NCBI GenBank assembly: GCA_020697635.1
Contig: JAEHCT010000008.1
Span: 1 to 16,607 of the forward strand
From: Candidatus Bathyarchaeota archaeon
Lineage (GTDB): Archaea; Thermoproteota; Bathyarchaeia; TCS64
Direction: 5' to 3'
DNA: 16,607 nucleotides
The notes below the pieces were generated by a model, which was not told the DNA's origin, ran no database searches, and saw nothing but the letters and a program-made list of their open reading frames with translations. Positions 1 to 6,293 of the stretch are shown in pieces. The position numbers were made by a program, and so were the translations under genes. How positions within the stretch are numbered: position 1 is the first letter of the stretch; each line of letters begins with the position of its first letter.

Positions 1-110
1 TACAAAGCCATACCAACATATCGAGAAATTCATCATCCTGATTACTTGGAATAAATGAACTTCAATAATCGTTTAGAGAATGTTTGAATTAGTCATGTAG
101 TTATCAAGTC

Positions 111-144
111 GTGGCGGGTCGGCGCCCCGGGCCTTCCCCGCCAC
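111..144. repeat. GC-rich inverted repeat downstream of transposase
   Basis: GTGGCGGG (111-118) and CCCGCCAC (137-144) are perfect 8-base complementary arms around an 18-base GC-rich loop. The hairpin lies about 45 bases beyond the transposase stop, exactly where base composition changes from AT-rich to GC-rich. It may mark the element's edge or form in its 3' transcript; both are inference. Confidence 0.5.
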
Positions 145-187
145 CCCCAGAAGGGACCGCCGCCCCCGGAACCCCAGGCCTACCCCA

Positions 188-1114
188 TCAGAGACCACAA
201 CGCCGGAGAAGGTAAAAACAGAGACACGCAAACACCAGTTTCACCCGCACCCTAGGCACCGACGTCACCAGCACATACCCCGAACCAAACACCCGCTTGA
301 TCACGGCGAACGGACGCTCACCCGGACACCGCTTCCTGCTTATACGTCTGTTCCTCAGCCGACCCCAGATACAATGCGGGCGACCTCTAGCCCCACGCCT
401 CATCGACGCGTCCCAGCCTCTCGGCTCCACACCCTGATACCCCTTATCTCGATACACTGCCTCACCAGGCCGGGACAGGTTAACCCGGCCGTCATGTACA
501 TTCGCAGCCGTCGCCTCCAGACACCGGATCAAACCATGATTCAAGTCCATCTTCATGTGCAGCTTGTACCCGAAGAAGGATTTGCCGCCTTTCTTGGTCC
601 AAGCTCCATCTCTGCTCCTCCGTGTCTGGGCCTCATCTCCGCGGGGCTTGTCAGCCCGGGCATGCCCCGGGTCACTGGTAGTGAAGGACGCGTCCTGGGC
701 CACGCCTTTCTTGACCTGTAAACCCTTCTCGTCGAGCTGGCGCTGCAGCTCCGCCCAGAGGAGCCTGTCCCGGCCCGTCTCGGCGAGGCGTTCCCGGAAC
801 AGCCAGACGGTGGTGGAGTCGGAGATGGATTCAAGGTAGCCGAGGAACCGGCGGAAGCTGATGCGGTCCGTGGCCTGTCTCTCCAGCTCGGGGTCGCTGA
901 GACCGTACCATGCCTGGAGGACCAGCATCTTCACCACCACCACCAGGTCGATGCTGGGTTTGCCTCCCTGGGGGCCGTCGTTGGTGTAGAGGTCGGTGAT
1001 TATGGGTTTGAAGGTCTCCCAGCCTATGAGAGGTTCTACTTCTGCGAGGCGGTCGCCCAGCTTCTCTACAGCCTTGTAGAGGTCTCTTTGGAGGTAGGAT
1101 CTGAAGGAGTCTAT
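188..1114 (-). CDS. IS5-family DDE transposase, start codon apparently lost
   Basis: This catalyses cut-and-paste movement of an IS5-type element. The frame is open from 1144 down to the stop at 188-190. Its N-terminal part reads like the DUF772 helical domain (YGLSDPELERQATDRISFR), followed by the RNase H-like DDE core: QDASF, VHD, the second acidic residue in YRDKGY, and glutamate in CPGERPFAVIKR. Homologues begin near the point where this frame has ATA (1112-1114, just before DSFRSYLQ). No ATG, GTG or TTG occurs in frame before the GTG at 941-943, and starting there would cut off about 57 conserved-looking residues. I read this as a full-length transposase of about 308 residues whose start may have mutated from ATG to ATA, so it may be inactive. 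YLESISDS, where relatives usually have proline at two positions, is also compatible with C-to-T decay. Confidence 0.75.
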   Translation of the reverse strand: MDSFRSYLQRDLYKAVEKLGDRLAEVEPLIGWETFKPIITDLYTNDGPQGGKPSIDLVVVVKMLVLQAWYGLSDPELERQATDRISFRRFLGYLESISDSTTVWLFRERLAETGRDRLLWAELQRQLDEKGLQVKKGVAQDASFTTSDPGHARADKPRGDEAQTRRSRDGAWTKKGGKSFFGYKLHMKMDLNHGLIRCLEATAANVHDGRVNLSRPGEAVYRDKGYQGVEPRGWDASMRRGARGRPHCIWGRLRNRRISRKRCPGERPFAVIKRVFGSGYVLVTSVPRVRVKLVFACLCFYLLRRCGL

Positions 1115-1174
1115 GTGGTGGCTTATGTGTGGTGATCTTAAAGGTTAACCGAGAGGGATCACGGGAAAAACAGA

Positions 1175-1204
1175 GGTTATTCGAAATCCTCTTCGGTAAT
1201 AACC
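1175..1204. repeat. Inverted repeat upstream of transposase
   Basis: GGTTATT (1175-1181) pairs with AATAACC (1198-1204), and CGAA (1182-1185) pairs with TTCG (1192-1195) around a six-base loop, with a two-base bulge. It sits about 60 bases upstream of the transposase N-terminal codons, in a position suited to an element end or promoter control. It does not match the hairpin at the other side, so it is not a simple terminal repeat pair. Confidence 0.5.
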
Positions 1205-1381
1205 GAAAATTAATGTGTAAATAACTTTGTATAAAATTTCTATTCAATCATAGCTAAAAAGTAAAAATAGATAATTACAAAAAATATTTAAGCTAAAACT
1301 AAAGGTTATAACAAGAAAAATATTATTTTTATATAAAAATGATAAAAAAATAAAGATGAGTGTAATACCACCAAAACCTAG

Positions 1382-1387
1382 AAAAAA
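1382..1387 (-). terminator. T-run terminator candidate for archaeosortase
   Basis: On the minus strand a run of six T lies about 67 bases past the archaeosortase stop, followed by longer T-rich tracts. Archaeal intrinsic termination uses such T tracts without a hairpin. This is positional inference. Confidence 0.35.
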
Positions 1388-1453
1388 CGCTTATAATAAG
1401 TAACCAATTATAAGGGAAATGCCAAGTCGTCGATCCAAGGCGCAATATCCCCG

Positions 1454-2059
1454 CTATGGATGCGAAGGCTGAGCGTCCTTCCTGACAATGCTATGGATGG
1501 TGTCCGGGAGGCCGGCGAGGAAGTCGCCCAGCTCGGGGAGGACGAGTCGGTCTATGAGGGTGATGGTGACCACGATGCCGACCACACCATAAACGAAGCT
1601 AATAGGATAATGATAGGTCTCCACGGTGGGGTCGATGAACCACCAGCTCAGAGGAGGCACGTCGTACCCAGTAAGGACCACCGTGAGGACGACGCGGCTC
1701 ACGTTCATGACGAAGACTAGGGCGGCACCCAAGGCGACGGCGGCGGCCTTCCTCGCCCAGCCGCCGTGCTTCAGAGGCACCACTAGGCCCAGGATGACGC
1801 CGAGGACGTGGATGGCGCTGCACTCCCTGATGATGTAGACGTGGACGGGGCGCACACCGCTCGTGAGGCTCAGGTAGACCAGGCCGCCCGTCACCCTGTA
1901 ACCGGACTCCAAGCCGCCAAGGCTCATCACCGCCCAGCTGGCCCTCGCCGTCAGCAGCTCCGCCCACAGGCTAGGCGCCGCCTGGAACACGAGGTAGAAG
2001 CCAATGAATACGGCGACGTACACCGCCAGGTCCCTGGGGCTGTAGCCACGGCTGTCCAT
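1454..2059 (-). CDS. Archaeosortase/exosortase-family transpeptidase
   Basis: This is a 201-residue multi-pass membrane protein, compact for the family. Archaeosortases cut a C-terminal sorting signal (for example PGF-CTERM) from surface proteins and can join the new end to a lipid anchor. The expected catalytic triad is in order: Cys80 in RECSAIH, Arg122 in MNVSRVV and His150 in YHYPISF. About five to six hydrophobic segments are visible (roughly 12-32, 58-68, 84-96, 104-130 and 152-172). The ATG at 2057-2059 has no clear Shine-Dalgarno. No protein with a C-terminal sorting signal lies in the window, so the substrate must be encoded elsewhere. The T-rich, AT-rich stretch beyond its stop separates it from the insertion element. 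The subfamily cannot be assigned by eye. Confidence 0.85.
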   Translation of the reverse strand: MDSRGYSPRDLAVYVAVFIGFYLVFQAAPSLWAELLTARASWAVMSLGGLESGYRVTGGLVYLSLTSGVRPVHVYIIRECSAIHVLGVILGLVVPLKHGGWARKAAAVALGAALVFVMNVSRVVLTVVLTGYDVPPLSWWFIDPTVETYHYPISFVYGVVGIVVTITLIDRLVLPELGDFLAGLPDTIHSIVRKDAQPSHP

Positions 2060-2217
2060 GGTGACGTATGGTGGGACGGCGCTATTGAAGGGTTACCCTA
2101 TCCAAGTGAGGTCACGCCCCGCTCATCCGGCCTCTATGGCAGCCTCCAACAGGGCATCCCCTGAACAGAAAGTAGAACTGGATCAGAGGTAATTGGCTTA
2201 AAAGACCCTTCAGGCGT

Positions 2218-2379
2218 CTATGGCCCGTTGAATCCGCAGGCCGGGCACTTGTACTTACGGCCGAAGAGCCTGCACTTCTCGCATCGCCAGAGGGTGACTG
2301 CGCCGCAGCTGGGGCACTTCAACTTAACGGCCTTCTCATGGGGCGTCACCTTCCGTCCGCAACTTATGCAAGTAGCCAT
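2218..2379 (-). CDS. Small double zinc-ribbon protein (HVO_2753-like/DUF1610)
   Basis: This 53-residue protein has four CxxC pairs: Cys4/7, Cys22/25, Cys33/36 and Cys45/48, enough for two zinc ribbons. It ends in CPACGFNGP, the closing motif of the archaeal HVO_2753-like family (RNA-binding Zn-ribbon proteins linked to translation). The ATG at 2377-2379 is preceded by a TATA-like element at 2411-2420, predicting a leader of about ten bases. It stands alone, with 157 bases between its stop and the archaeosortase start. Family assignment rests on cysteine spacing and the C-terminal motif. The molecular role is not known from this sequence. Confidence 0.85.
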   Translation of the reverse strand: MATCISCGRKVTPHEKAVKLKCPSCGAVTLWRCEKCRLFGRKYKCPACGFNGP

Positions 2380-2410
2380 CCCGTAACCACTCCATAAGCA
2401 AATGCAGTCT

Positions 2411-2420
2411 TATTTAAAGA
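2411..2420 (-). promoter_or_regulatory. TATA box of the double zinc-ribbon gene
   Basis: On the minus strand this reads TCTTTAAATA, centred about 37 bases upstream of the ATG at 2379. That spacing predicts a start site near 2390 and a short leader. Confidence 0.5.
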
Positions 2421-2642
2421 TTGACCGAACGATTATCACGTCATCAAAACATTGAACCCGAACCAAACCAGCTTCCCTGTTCCTGGTTGTCACATCTTTA
2501 AGAAACCGCAGCAGGCTTGGAACCACGATACCCCGTTCTTGAGGTTCAGGCGGCGTCTTGAGGCTTCAAAAAGTCGATTAGATTCAATCACTGTTCCACC
2601 CCAAGCACTCAAGAGGCATGGGCAATAAACGCGTTCAGACGA
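2421..2642. other. Intergenic region with a possible micro-ORF, no clear gene
   Basis: No RNA gene or convincing protein is visible. On the minus strand a GTG-started frame at 2490-2591 would give 33 residues beginning with IESNRLFEASRRR, and the same frame stays open past its TGA for 17 more codons. It has no domain I recognise and no clear ribosome site. It could be a relic of a longer gene. Confidence 0.3.
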
Positions 2643-2777
2643 TTACTTTAAGACTGCTCCACACTTCCAGCAGATCACAAGGTTGTCCGGCAGCTCGTAG
2701 CCGCACCGTGGACAGTGCCTGAACCCCTCCCTGTGTGCCTCCGCCTCCACAGCCTCGAGGCTCGCCTCAATGCTCAT
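2643..2777 (-). CDS. 44-residue single zinc-ribbon protein
   Basis: This very short frame starts at the ATG at 2775-2777. It has an acidic helical first half (residues 1-20) and one zinc ribbon made of Cys22/25 and Cys36/39 (HCPRCG and CWKCG). Both CxxC knuckles are intact and the stop follows eleven bases after the last Cys codon, so this looks like a complete mini-protein. Proteins of this form often bind RNA, DNA or a larger partner, but I cannot assign a function. It lies between the FKBP operon and the other zinc-ribbon gene, on the same strand. Confidence 0.65.
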   Translation of the reverse strand: MSIEASLEAVEAEAHREGFRHCPRCGYELPDNLVICWKCGAVLK

Positions 2778-2845
2778 GGCGTTGAAATAGGGCAATCAGG
2801 TTTCATGCTTTATGGAACATTGATCGGTTAACCATCCGCTGACGC

Positions 2846-3016
2846 CTACCGTTTATACTCGTCCAGCCATCTCCTGACCTCGGCGATTGAAGCCGATCTC
2901 TTCGTGTGCTCACAGTGAGACGCGTAGTACACGCCCCTCCCCGGGTCGAACCAGATATCGAAACCCCTGTACCTCTCGACTACCCTCGGATAAGCAGCTC
3001 CCACATCCAACTCCAT
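2846..3016 (-). CDS. 56-residue conserved-looking hypothetical protein
   Basis: The ATG (3014-3016) shares its A with the TGA stop of the upstream reductase gene (TGATG overlap). This is a classic arrangement for translational coupling and supports it being real. The protein is small and soluble, with a probable beta-hairpin region (GFDIWFDPGRGVYYASHCE) followed by a helix ending in RRWLDEYKR. I recognise no family. Its place as last gene of the FKBP-reductase operon suggests co-production with the lipid or flavin enzyme, but nothing in it points to a role. Confidence 0.7.
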   Translation of the reverse strand: MELDVGAAYPRVVERYRGFDIWFDPGRGVYYASHCEHTKRSASIAEVRRWLDEYKR

Positions 3017-4218
3017 CACCTCAGCAACGAGACCAGCTCTCCCAGAGCAGCCACCCCGACGCCTCGGAGGAGCACATACAGCAGCCTCGGGTTCCTCACC
3101 GCCTCCCTGATGACACCCGCCTGCAGATCCATGTCGCCCCTCGACACCAGATCCCCGAGCACGCCCTGAAGATCGGCTTCCATGAGGCCCGCGAGCAGCC
3201 CGTTGAACCTCTCGTCAGTCATCCTGTTCAGCAGACGCCGCGCGGTGTACATGGTCCTGAGCTCCCTACCGTATAAGCCCCTCCACCGCCTCTCGTACTC
3301 GGACAGCCGCCCCCAGCATATGTCTCCGCAGCCTAGGGCGTCGACGGCCGTCTCCCCGGCCAGCCTGGCGCACAGCCCACCCATCACGACGCCTCCCCCC
3401 GTGGTGGCCTTCACCTGCCCCGCGACGTCCCCGGCAAGAAGAAGCCCGCTGTACGCGGCCCTATCCACAGGCGGCCCCGTGCAGACCTGGCCCGCAGTCA
3501 CCCCTCGCAGCTTGGATGCGCCGAACCTCCTCCTCACGAAGCCCTTGAGGCGGTCGATGCCGCCCCCTCCGGCGGTGCCGAGGCCGCACCGAACCGTACT
3601 CTCGTCGATAGGTATGACCCAAGCATAGAAACTCTCGGCGAACTCGTCGCCGAACCAGACCTCGACGAGCTCCGGGTCAACCTCCACGCCCCCGATCTCC
3701 GTGTTGTAGCCCGTCAGTATGCCAGACTGCCCCGTCTCTATCCCGCTGCGGCTGAGCAGCCTGCCCCCCGCGCCCTCCGAGTCCACGACTATCCAGGGCG
3801 TGTGCACGTCACCGTCCACCGTGAACCCCATGCACGTACCCTCCATGAACCGCAGACGGTCGACCCTGGAGGAGAGCATGAACTCCACCCCCGCGTCCGA
3901 CGCGGCGTCCGCCAGGTACCTGTCAAACCTGCCCCTGTCGACGACGTACGCCCTGGGCTTCCGATCCCTGATCTCGATAAACTCTCCGTCCGGGGAGTAC
4001 ACGCGTCCACCGTAGACCCTATTCTGTATGAACTCGTCGGAGAGATCGATCCCAAGCTTACCGAGGCCGGTGACGCTCAGCAACCCGGCGCAGTGGTTAG
4101 GCTCCCCTATGACCGGGTGCTCCTCGTAGACCTTTGTAGTGAACCCCCCCTCAGAAATGACAGTAGCCGCGAGGATCCCCGCCGGGCCCGCGCCCACCAC
4201 GGCTGCCTCGGGCTTCAA
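3016..4218 (-). CDS. Geranylgeranyl reductase family flavoprotein
   Basis: This is a 400-residue FAD-dependent enzyme of the family that saturates geranylgeranyl chains of archaeal membrane lipids (digeranylgeranylglycerophospholipid reductase). The dinucleotide-binding loop is VVGAGPAG at residues 7-14. The family's conserved cysteine is Cys43 in NHCAGLLS. The second FAD motif is GDVAG (263-267), followed by TTGGG (273-276 region), also typical. The start is TTG at 4216-4218: an in-frame stop lies only five codons upstream, and the next residues lead straight into the FAD strand. It follows the FKBP gene by 14 bases and overlaps the next gene. Family members can also act on menaquinone side chains or other polyprenyl groups, so the substrate is inferred. 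Confidence 0.88.
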   Translation of the reverse strand: MKPEAAVVGAGPAGILAATVISEGGFTTKVYEEHPVIGEPNHCAGLLSVTGLGKLGIDLSDEFIQNRVYGGRVYSPDGEFIEIRDRKPRAYVVDRGRFDRYLADAASDAGVEFMLSSRVDRLRFMEGTCMGFTVDGDVHTPWIVVDSEGAGGRLLSRSGIETGQSGILTGYNTEIGGVEVDPELVEVWFGDEFAESFYAWVIPIDESTVRCGLGTAGGGGIDRLKGFVRRRFGASKLRGVTAGQVCTGPPVDRAAYSGLLLAGDVAGQVKATTGGGVVMGGLCARLAGETAVDALGCGDICWGRLSEYERRWRGLYGRELRTMYTARRLLNRMTDERFNGLLAGLMEADLQGVLGDLVSRGDMDLQAGVIREAVRNPRLLYVLLRGVGVAALGELVSLLR

Positions 4219-4232
4219 AGAGGGTCGAACCC

Positions 4233-5063
4233 CTAGCTACGCTTTATGGTCTCGTAGAACTCTACTTCGTCGAGCTCCTCGAAGTACCGGAGAATATCCA
4301 GGGCGACGCCCCTCTTAGCGATCTGTATGTTCTCGCTGAAGAAGATCTGGTCAGGAACCCCTATCCGGAGCTTCTTCTTGGTCTTCCTGAGCTTGAACTC
4401 GCCTGTATCGATCCCCAAGAACCTTCGACCGATGAGAGCCCCCATCTTCTTCTTCTCGTCGGTGACGTTCTCCGTGACCTTGAGCTTATAGACGATCTTC
4501 CTGCCGGCGAGCGGGTGGTTGTAGTCCACCTGGACCCTGCCCGCACCCACGCTCCTCACGATGGCCGACCTCCCATCGATCTCAAGCTCGGCGCCGATCA
4601 CAGGGTTGACTCCCTTGCTGCGCAGTATCCTGTACGGGATCGTCTGCACGTTCGCGGGGTCCCTCTCGCCGAAGGCCTCCGCCGCCAGTATCTCGATGTC
4701 TCTCTCCTCGTCGAAGGGTACGCCGGGGAGCCGCTGGTCGAGTCCCCTGAGGACGTAGCCGTCGCCCACGATAACCAGCCTGGGGCCGTAGGTTCTGCCC
4801 TCGTCGTAGACGCCTTCCTCGCGGGCCAGCTCTTCGTCTGTGGTCTCTATGATCTCGCCCGTCTCATCGGCGCGGCCCGTCATCTCCATCATTATGAAGT
4901 CGCCTTTGTTCACGGCGTTCTCGTAGCGGACCTCCTCTTCCTCGGGCTCCTCCTCGGGGGCCTCCTCCGTGGCCTCCTCTGGAGACTCCTCGGTGGTCTC
5001 AGTCTCCTCCTCGGTCTCCTCTTCTTCCTCTTCGGAGACCTCAGGTTTCTCTTCTTCGCTCAT
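4233..5063 (-). CDS. FKBP-type peptidyl-prolyl isomerase with acidic N-terminal tail
   Basis: This 276-residue SlyD-like prolyl isomerase and chaperone has a bipartite FKBP fold at about residues 47-132 and 187-198, interrupted by an insert-in-flap chaperone domain at about 133-186. It shows the family motif DYNHPLAGR (180-188). A C-terminal extension of about 78 residues follows, as in the long archaeal FKBPs. The first 45 residues are an unusual tail with about 27 glutamates, likely disordered. No signal peptide is visible, so it should be cytosolic. The ATG at 5061-5063 is the first gene of a three-gene operon with the reductase and the 56-residue protein. A TATA-like TTTAAA lies at 5133-5138. 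Confidence 0.9.
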   Translation of the reverse strand: MSEEEKPEVSEEEEEETEEETETTEESPEEATEEAPEEEPEEEEVRYENAVNKGDFIMMEMTGRADETGEIIETTDEELAREEGVYDEGRTYGPRLVIVGDGYVLRGLDQRLPGVPFDEERDIEILAAEAFGERDPANVQTIPYRILRSKGVNPVIGAELEIDGRSAIVRSVGAGRVQVDYNHPLAGRKIVYKLKVTENVTDEKKKMGALIGRRFLGIDTGEFKLRKTKKKLRIGVPDQIFFSENIQIAKRGVALDILRYFEELDEVEFYETIKRS

Positions 5064-5195
5064 ATGTCATTCACTGTTAAACGTGATTAAACCAAGTTAC
5101 CTTGGATTCTACGGTCTTAACGAGACAAGGGATTTAAAGTCTTTCTCTAAAGCCACGGGAAAACCAAGCACAAACCATGGGTTTCAAGAGAACAC

Positions 5196-5975
5196 CTACC
5201 AAGCTATCAGGACAGCCTTCTTGGAGTCCTCTCTAAACTCGCCCCTGTCGAGCCCACCGTAGACCCGGTTGTTTTCCCATCCCGCTGACTCAGCGAGATC
5301 CACAAGCTCCCGCCGAGTGTACAACCTGTTGTCGAAACGGATGGAGCCGACGTACTCAAGGTCTAGTCCGCGTGGTCTGTACATCCTCCATACGGCGCGG
5401 AGCCTCGACGCCTCCTTGTCGAAGAATGACTCCTCGAGCCTAAGCATCTCCCCATCCATGGAGAACCTTTTCCGGGTAAGGCTCCTCTCCGCGTAGCTTC
5501 TGTTCATCATCTCGACGACTAGCACGCCTCGGTCTCTCGAACGCATCTTTACCTGGGTCAACACGTCTCTGTCCGTATCAGCATCGTAGTAGCCCAAGGA
5601 CGTGAACATGCAGATCGCGGCGTCGAACCTGTGGCCGCCTAAAAACTCTTTCAGCCTCCTCATGTCGCCGGTGACGAAACTGCAGCTCCCGGACACGCCT
5701 TCCACGGCGGCGAGCTCCTCCGCCTTCGCTATGTACGCTGGTGAGACGTCTACGCCTACGACTCTGAACCCGTGTTTAGCCAACGCGATGGAGTGCCTTC
5801 CAACGCCGCACGCCAAGTCCAAGACCAGACCATCCTCCGGGACACCGAGCTCGCCGAAGACGCTCTCTAGTCGCCTCGCCTCCTCCTCGGCCTTCCCCAG
5901 CCGCCCCAGCAGCTCGGGTATGAACAGCAGCGGGTTCTCGATGAAAGTCTCCTCGGTCCAGTGTTTAGCCGACAC
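5196..5975 (-). CDS. Class I SAM-dependent methyltransferase
   Basis: This is a 259-residue Rossmann-fold methyltransferase. Motif I is VLDLACGVGR (51-60), the acidic residue after strand two is Asp76 (VVGVDVS), and GDMRRL and the following strand (AAICMFTSLGYY) fit motifs II and III. The C-terminal half resembles small-molecule methyltransferases of the Methyltransf_25/11 type. The substrate cannot be told. The start is GTG at 5973-5975. A TATA-like element at 6004-6009 predicts a start site near 5981, so the leader would be only about six bases. A perfect 9-base-arm palindrome (5981-6001) fills the space between TATA and start, suggesting repressor control. The gene lies just downstream of the CAU tRNA on the same strand. 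Confidence 0.85.
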   Translation of the reverse strand: MSAKHWTEETFIENPLLFIPELLGRLGKAEEEARRLESVFGELGVPEDGLVLDLACGVGRHSIALAKHGFRVVGVDVSPAYIAKAEELAAVEGVSGSCSFVTGDMRRLKEFLGGHRFDAAICMFTSLGYYDADTDRDVLTQVKMRSRDRGVLVVEMMNRSYAERSLTRKRFSMDGEMLRLEESFFDKEASRLRAVWRMYRPRGLDLEYVGSIRFDNRLYTRRELVDLAESAGWENNRVYGGLDRGEFREDSKKAVLIAW

Positions 5976-5980
5976 TATAA

Positions 5981-6001
5981 CCGGGTCATGGAATGACCCG
6001 G
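5981..6001. promoter_or_regulatory. Perfect palindrome between TATA box and methyltransferase start
   Basis: CCGGGTCAT (5981-5989) and ATGACCCGG (5993-6001) are exact reverse complements separated by three bases. The site begins two bases after the TATA-like element at 6004-6009 and ends five bases before the GTG start. Repressors in archaea commonly bind at this position to block polymerase. It also lies 13 bases past the CCA end of the CAU tRNA, so a role in the tRNA transcript's 3' end is an alternative. Confidence 0.6.
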
Positions 6002-6003
6002 GG

Positions 6004-6009
6004 TTTATA
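6004..6009 (-). promoter_or_regulatory. TATA-like element for the methyltransferase
   Basis: The minus strand reads CTCTATAAACC here, about 32 bases upstream of the GTG start, a spacing that fits a nearly leaderless transcript. Confidence 0.45.
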
Positions 6010-6014
6010 GAGGT

Positions 6015-6093
6015 TGGTGGGCCTGGAGGGATTTGAACCCACGTCCACCTGGTTATGAGCCAGGTGCTCTAGGCCAAGCTGAGCTACAGGCCC
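6015..6093 (-). tRNA. tRNA with anticodon CAU (Ile2 or Met)
   Basis: The full cloverleaf is visible: acceptor GGGCCTG/CAGGCCC, D stem GCTC/GAGC, anticodon stem CCTGG/CCAGG with loop CTCATAA, and T loop TTCAAAT. Discriminator A is at 6018 and the CCA tail is encoded (6015-6017). A CAU anticodon can mean elongator Met, initiator Met or Ile2 (agmatidine-modified for AUA). The initiator is unlikely from the acceptor sequence. The GGGCC-type acceptor and CTCATAA loop look more like Ile2 to me, but I cannot settle it. The T stem (GTGGG with CCCTC) has a U-U mismatch at 50:64, which is unusual. Confidence 0.9.
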
Positions 6094-6120
6094 AACCCTC
6101 TGTGATAACGGAGAACCCAG

Positions 6121-6130
6121 ATATAAAAAC
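6121..6130 (-). promoter_or_regulatory. TATA box for the CAU tRNA
   Basis: The minus strand reads GTTTTTATAT, about 28-37 bases upstream of the tRNA's first base, the expected archaeal spacing. Confidence 0.6.
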
Positions 6131-6149
6131 ATCTCCGCACTGGTAACAA

Positions 6150-6157
6150 TTATAAAG
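6150..6157 (+). promoter_or_regulatory. TATA box for tRNA-Glu
   Basis: TTATAAAG lies 26-33 bases upstream of the tRNA at 6183. Together with the minus-strand box at 6121-6130 it forms a compact divergent tRNA promoter region. Confidence 0.65.
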
Positions 6158-6182
6158 CCGCTGTAAGCTAACAATGGTACGC

Positions 6183-6261
6183 GCTCCTGTGGTGTAGACC
6201 GGCCAAGCATTCCGGCCTTTCGAGCCGGAGAACCCGGGTTCGAATCCCGGCGGGAGCACCA
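6183..6261 (+). tRNA. tRNA-Glu (UUC) with encoded CCA
   Basis: The acceptor is GCTCCTG with CGGGAGC, the D arm GTGT...GCAT is typical of archaeal Glu, the anticodon stem is CCGGC/GCCGG around loop CTTTCGA (anticodon TTC), and the T arm is CCGGG-TTCGAAT-CCCGG with all pairs intact. The discriminator A is at 6258 and CCA is encoded at 6259-6261. No intron is visible. The HicB/DinB-like gene starts 33 bases downstream on the same strand and may share its transcript. Confidence 0.95.
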
Positions 6262-6293
6262 ACCATAATACCCCCGTCACGTAAACTAATGCC

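Larger units (their letters stand above)
111..1204 (-). mobile_element. IS5-type insertion sequence region, ends not resolved
   Basis: A GC-rich block holding an IS5-family transposase frame sits between very AT-rich flanks (1-110 and about 1205-1450), which points to an inserted element. The limits given here are two hairpins that bracket the frame: a GC-rich one at 111-144 and one with GGTTATT/AATAACC arms at 1175-1204. I could not find convincing terminal inverted repeats or a target-site duplication, so the true ends are unknown and may lie inside these limits. Confidence 0.5.
1115..1453. other. AT-rich gene-free stretch between transposase and archaeosortase
   Basis: This stretch of about 340 bases has no credible gene. 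It contains the hairpin at 1175-1204 and then about 200 bases of extreme AT content with A and T runs. On the minus strand the T-run at 1382-1387 and further T-rich tracts to about 1310 could end archaeosortase transcription. A minus-strand frame covering 831-1247 is an out-of-frame shadow of the transposase. Confidence 0.6.

Noticed and set aside
831..1247. Minus-strand frame overlapping the transposase 5' part
   Set aside because: It is out of frame with the conserved transposase N-terminus, and its protein is low-complexity Pro/Arg/His. A programmed frameshift is not needed because the in-frame reading is already open.
1..1250. Terminal inverted repeats and target duplication of the insertion sequence
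   Set aside because: I compared the outward sequences at both sides of the transposase by eye and found no convincing match.
2085..2217. Coding remnant upstream of archaeosortase (minus-strand frame ending ALLEAAIEAG)
   Set aside because: The frame is only about 20 codons between stops, with no start and no match I recognise.
2421..2642. Box C/D small RNA
   Set aside because: One C-box-like TTGATGA occurs on the minus strand near 2441-2447, but no D box follows at suitable spacing.
4515..5090. Plus-strand leucine-rich frame opposite FKBP
   Set aside because: The leucine runs are the complement of the GAG/GAA codons of the acidic FKBP tail.
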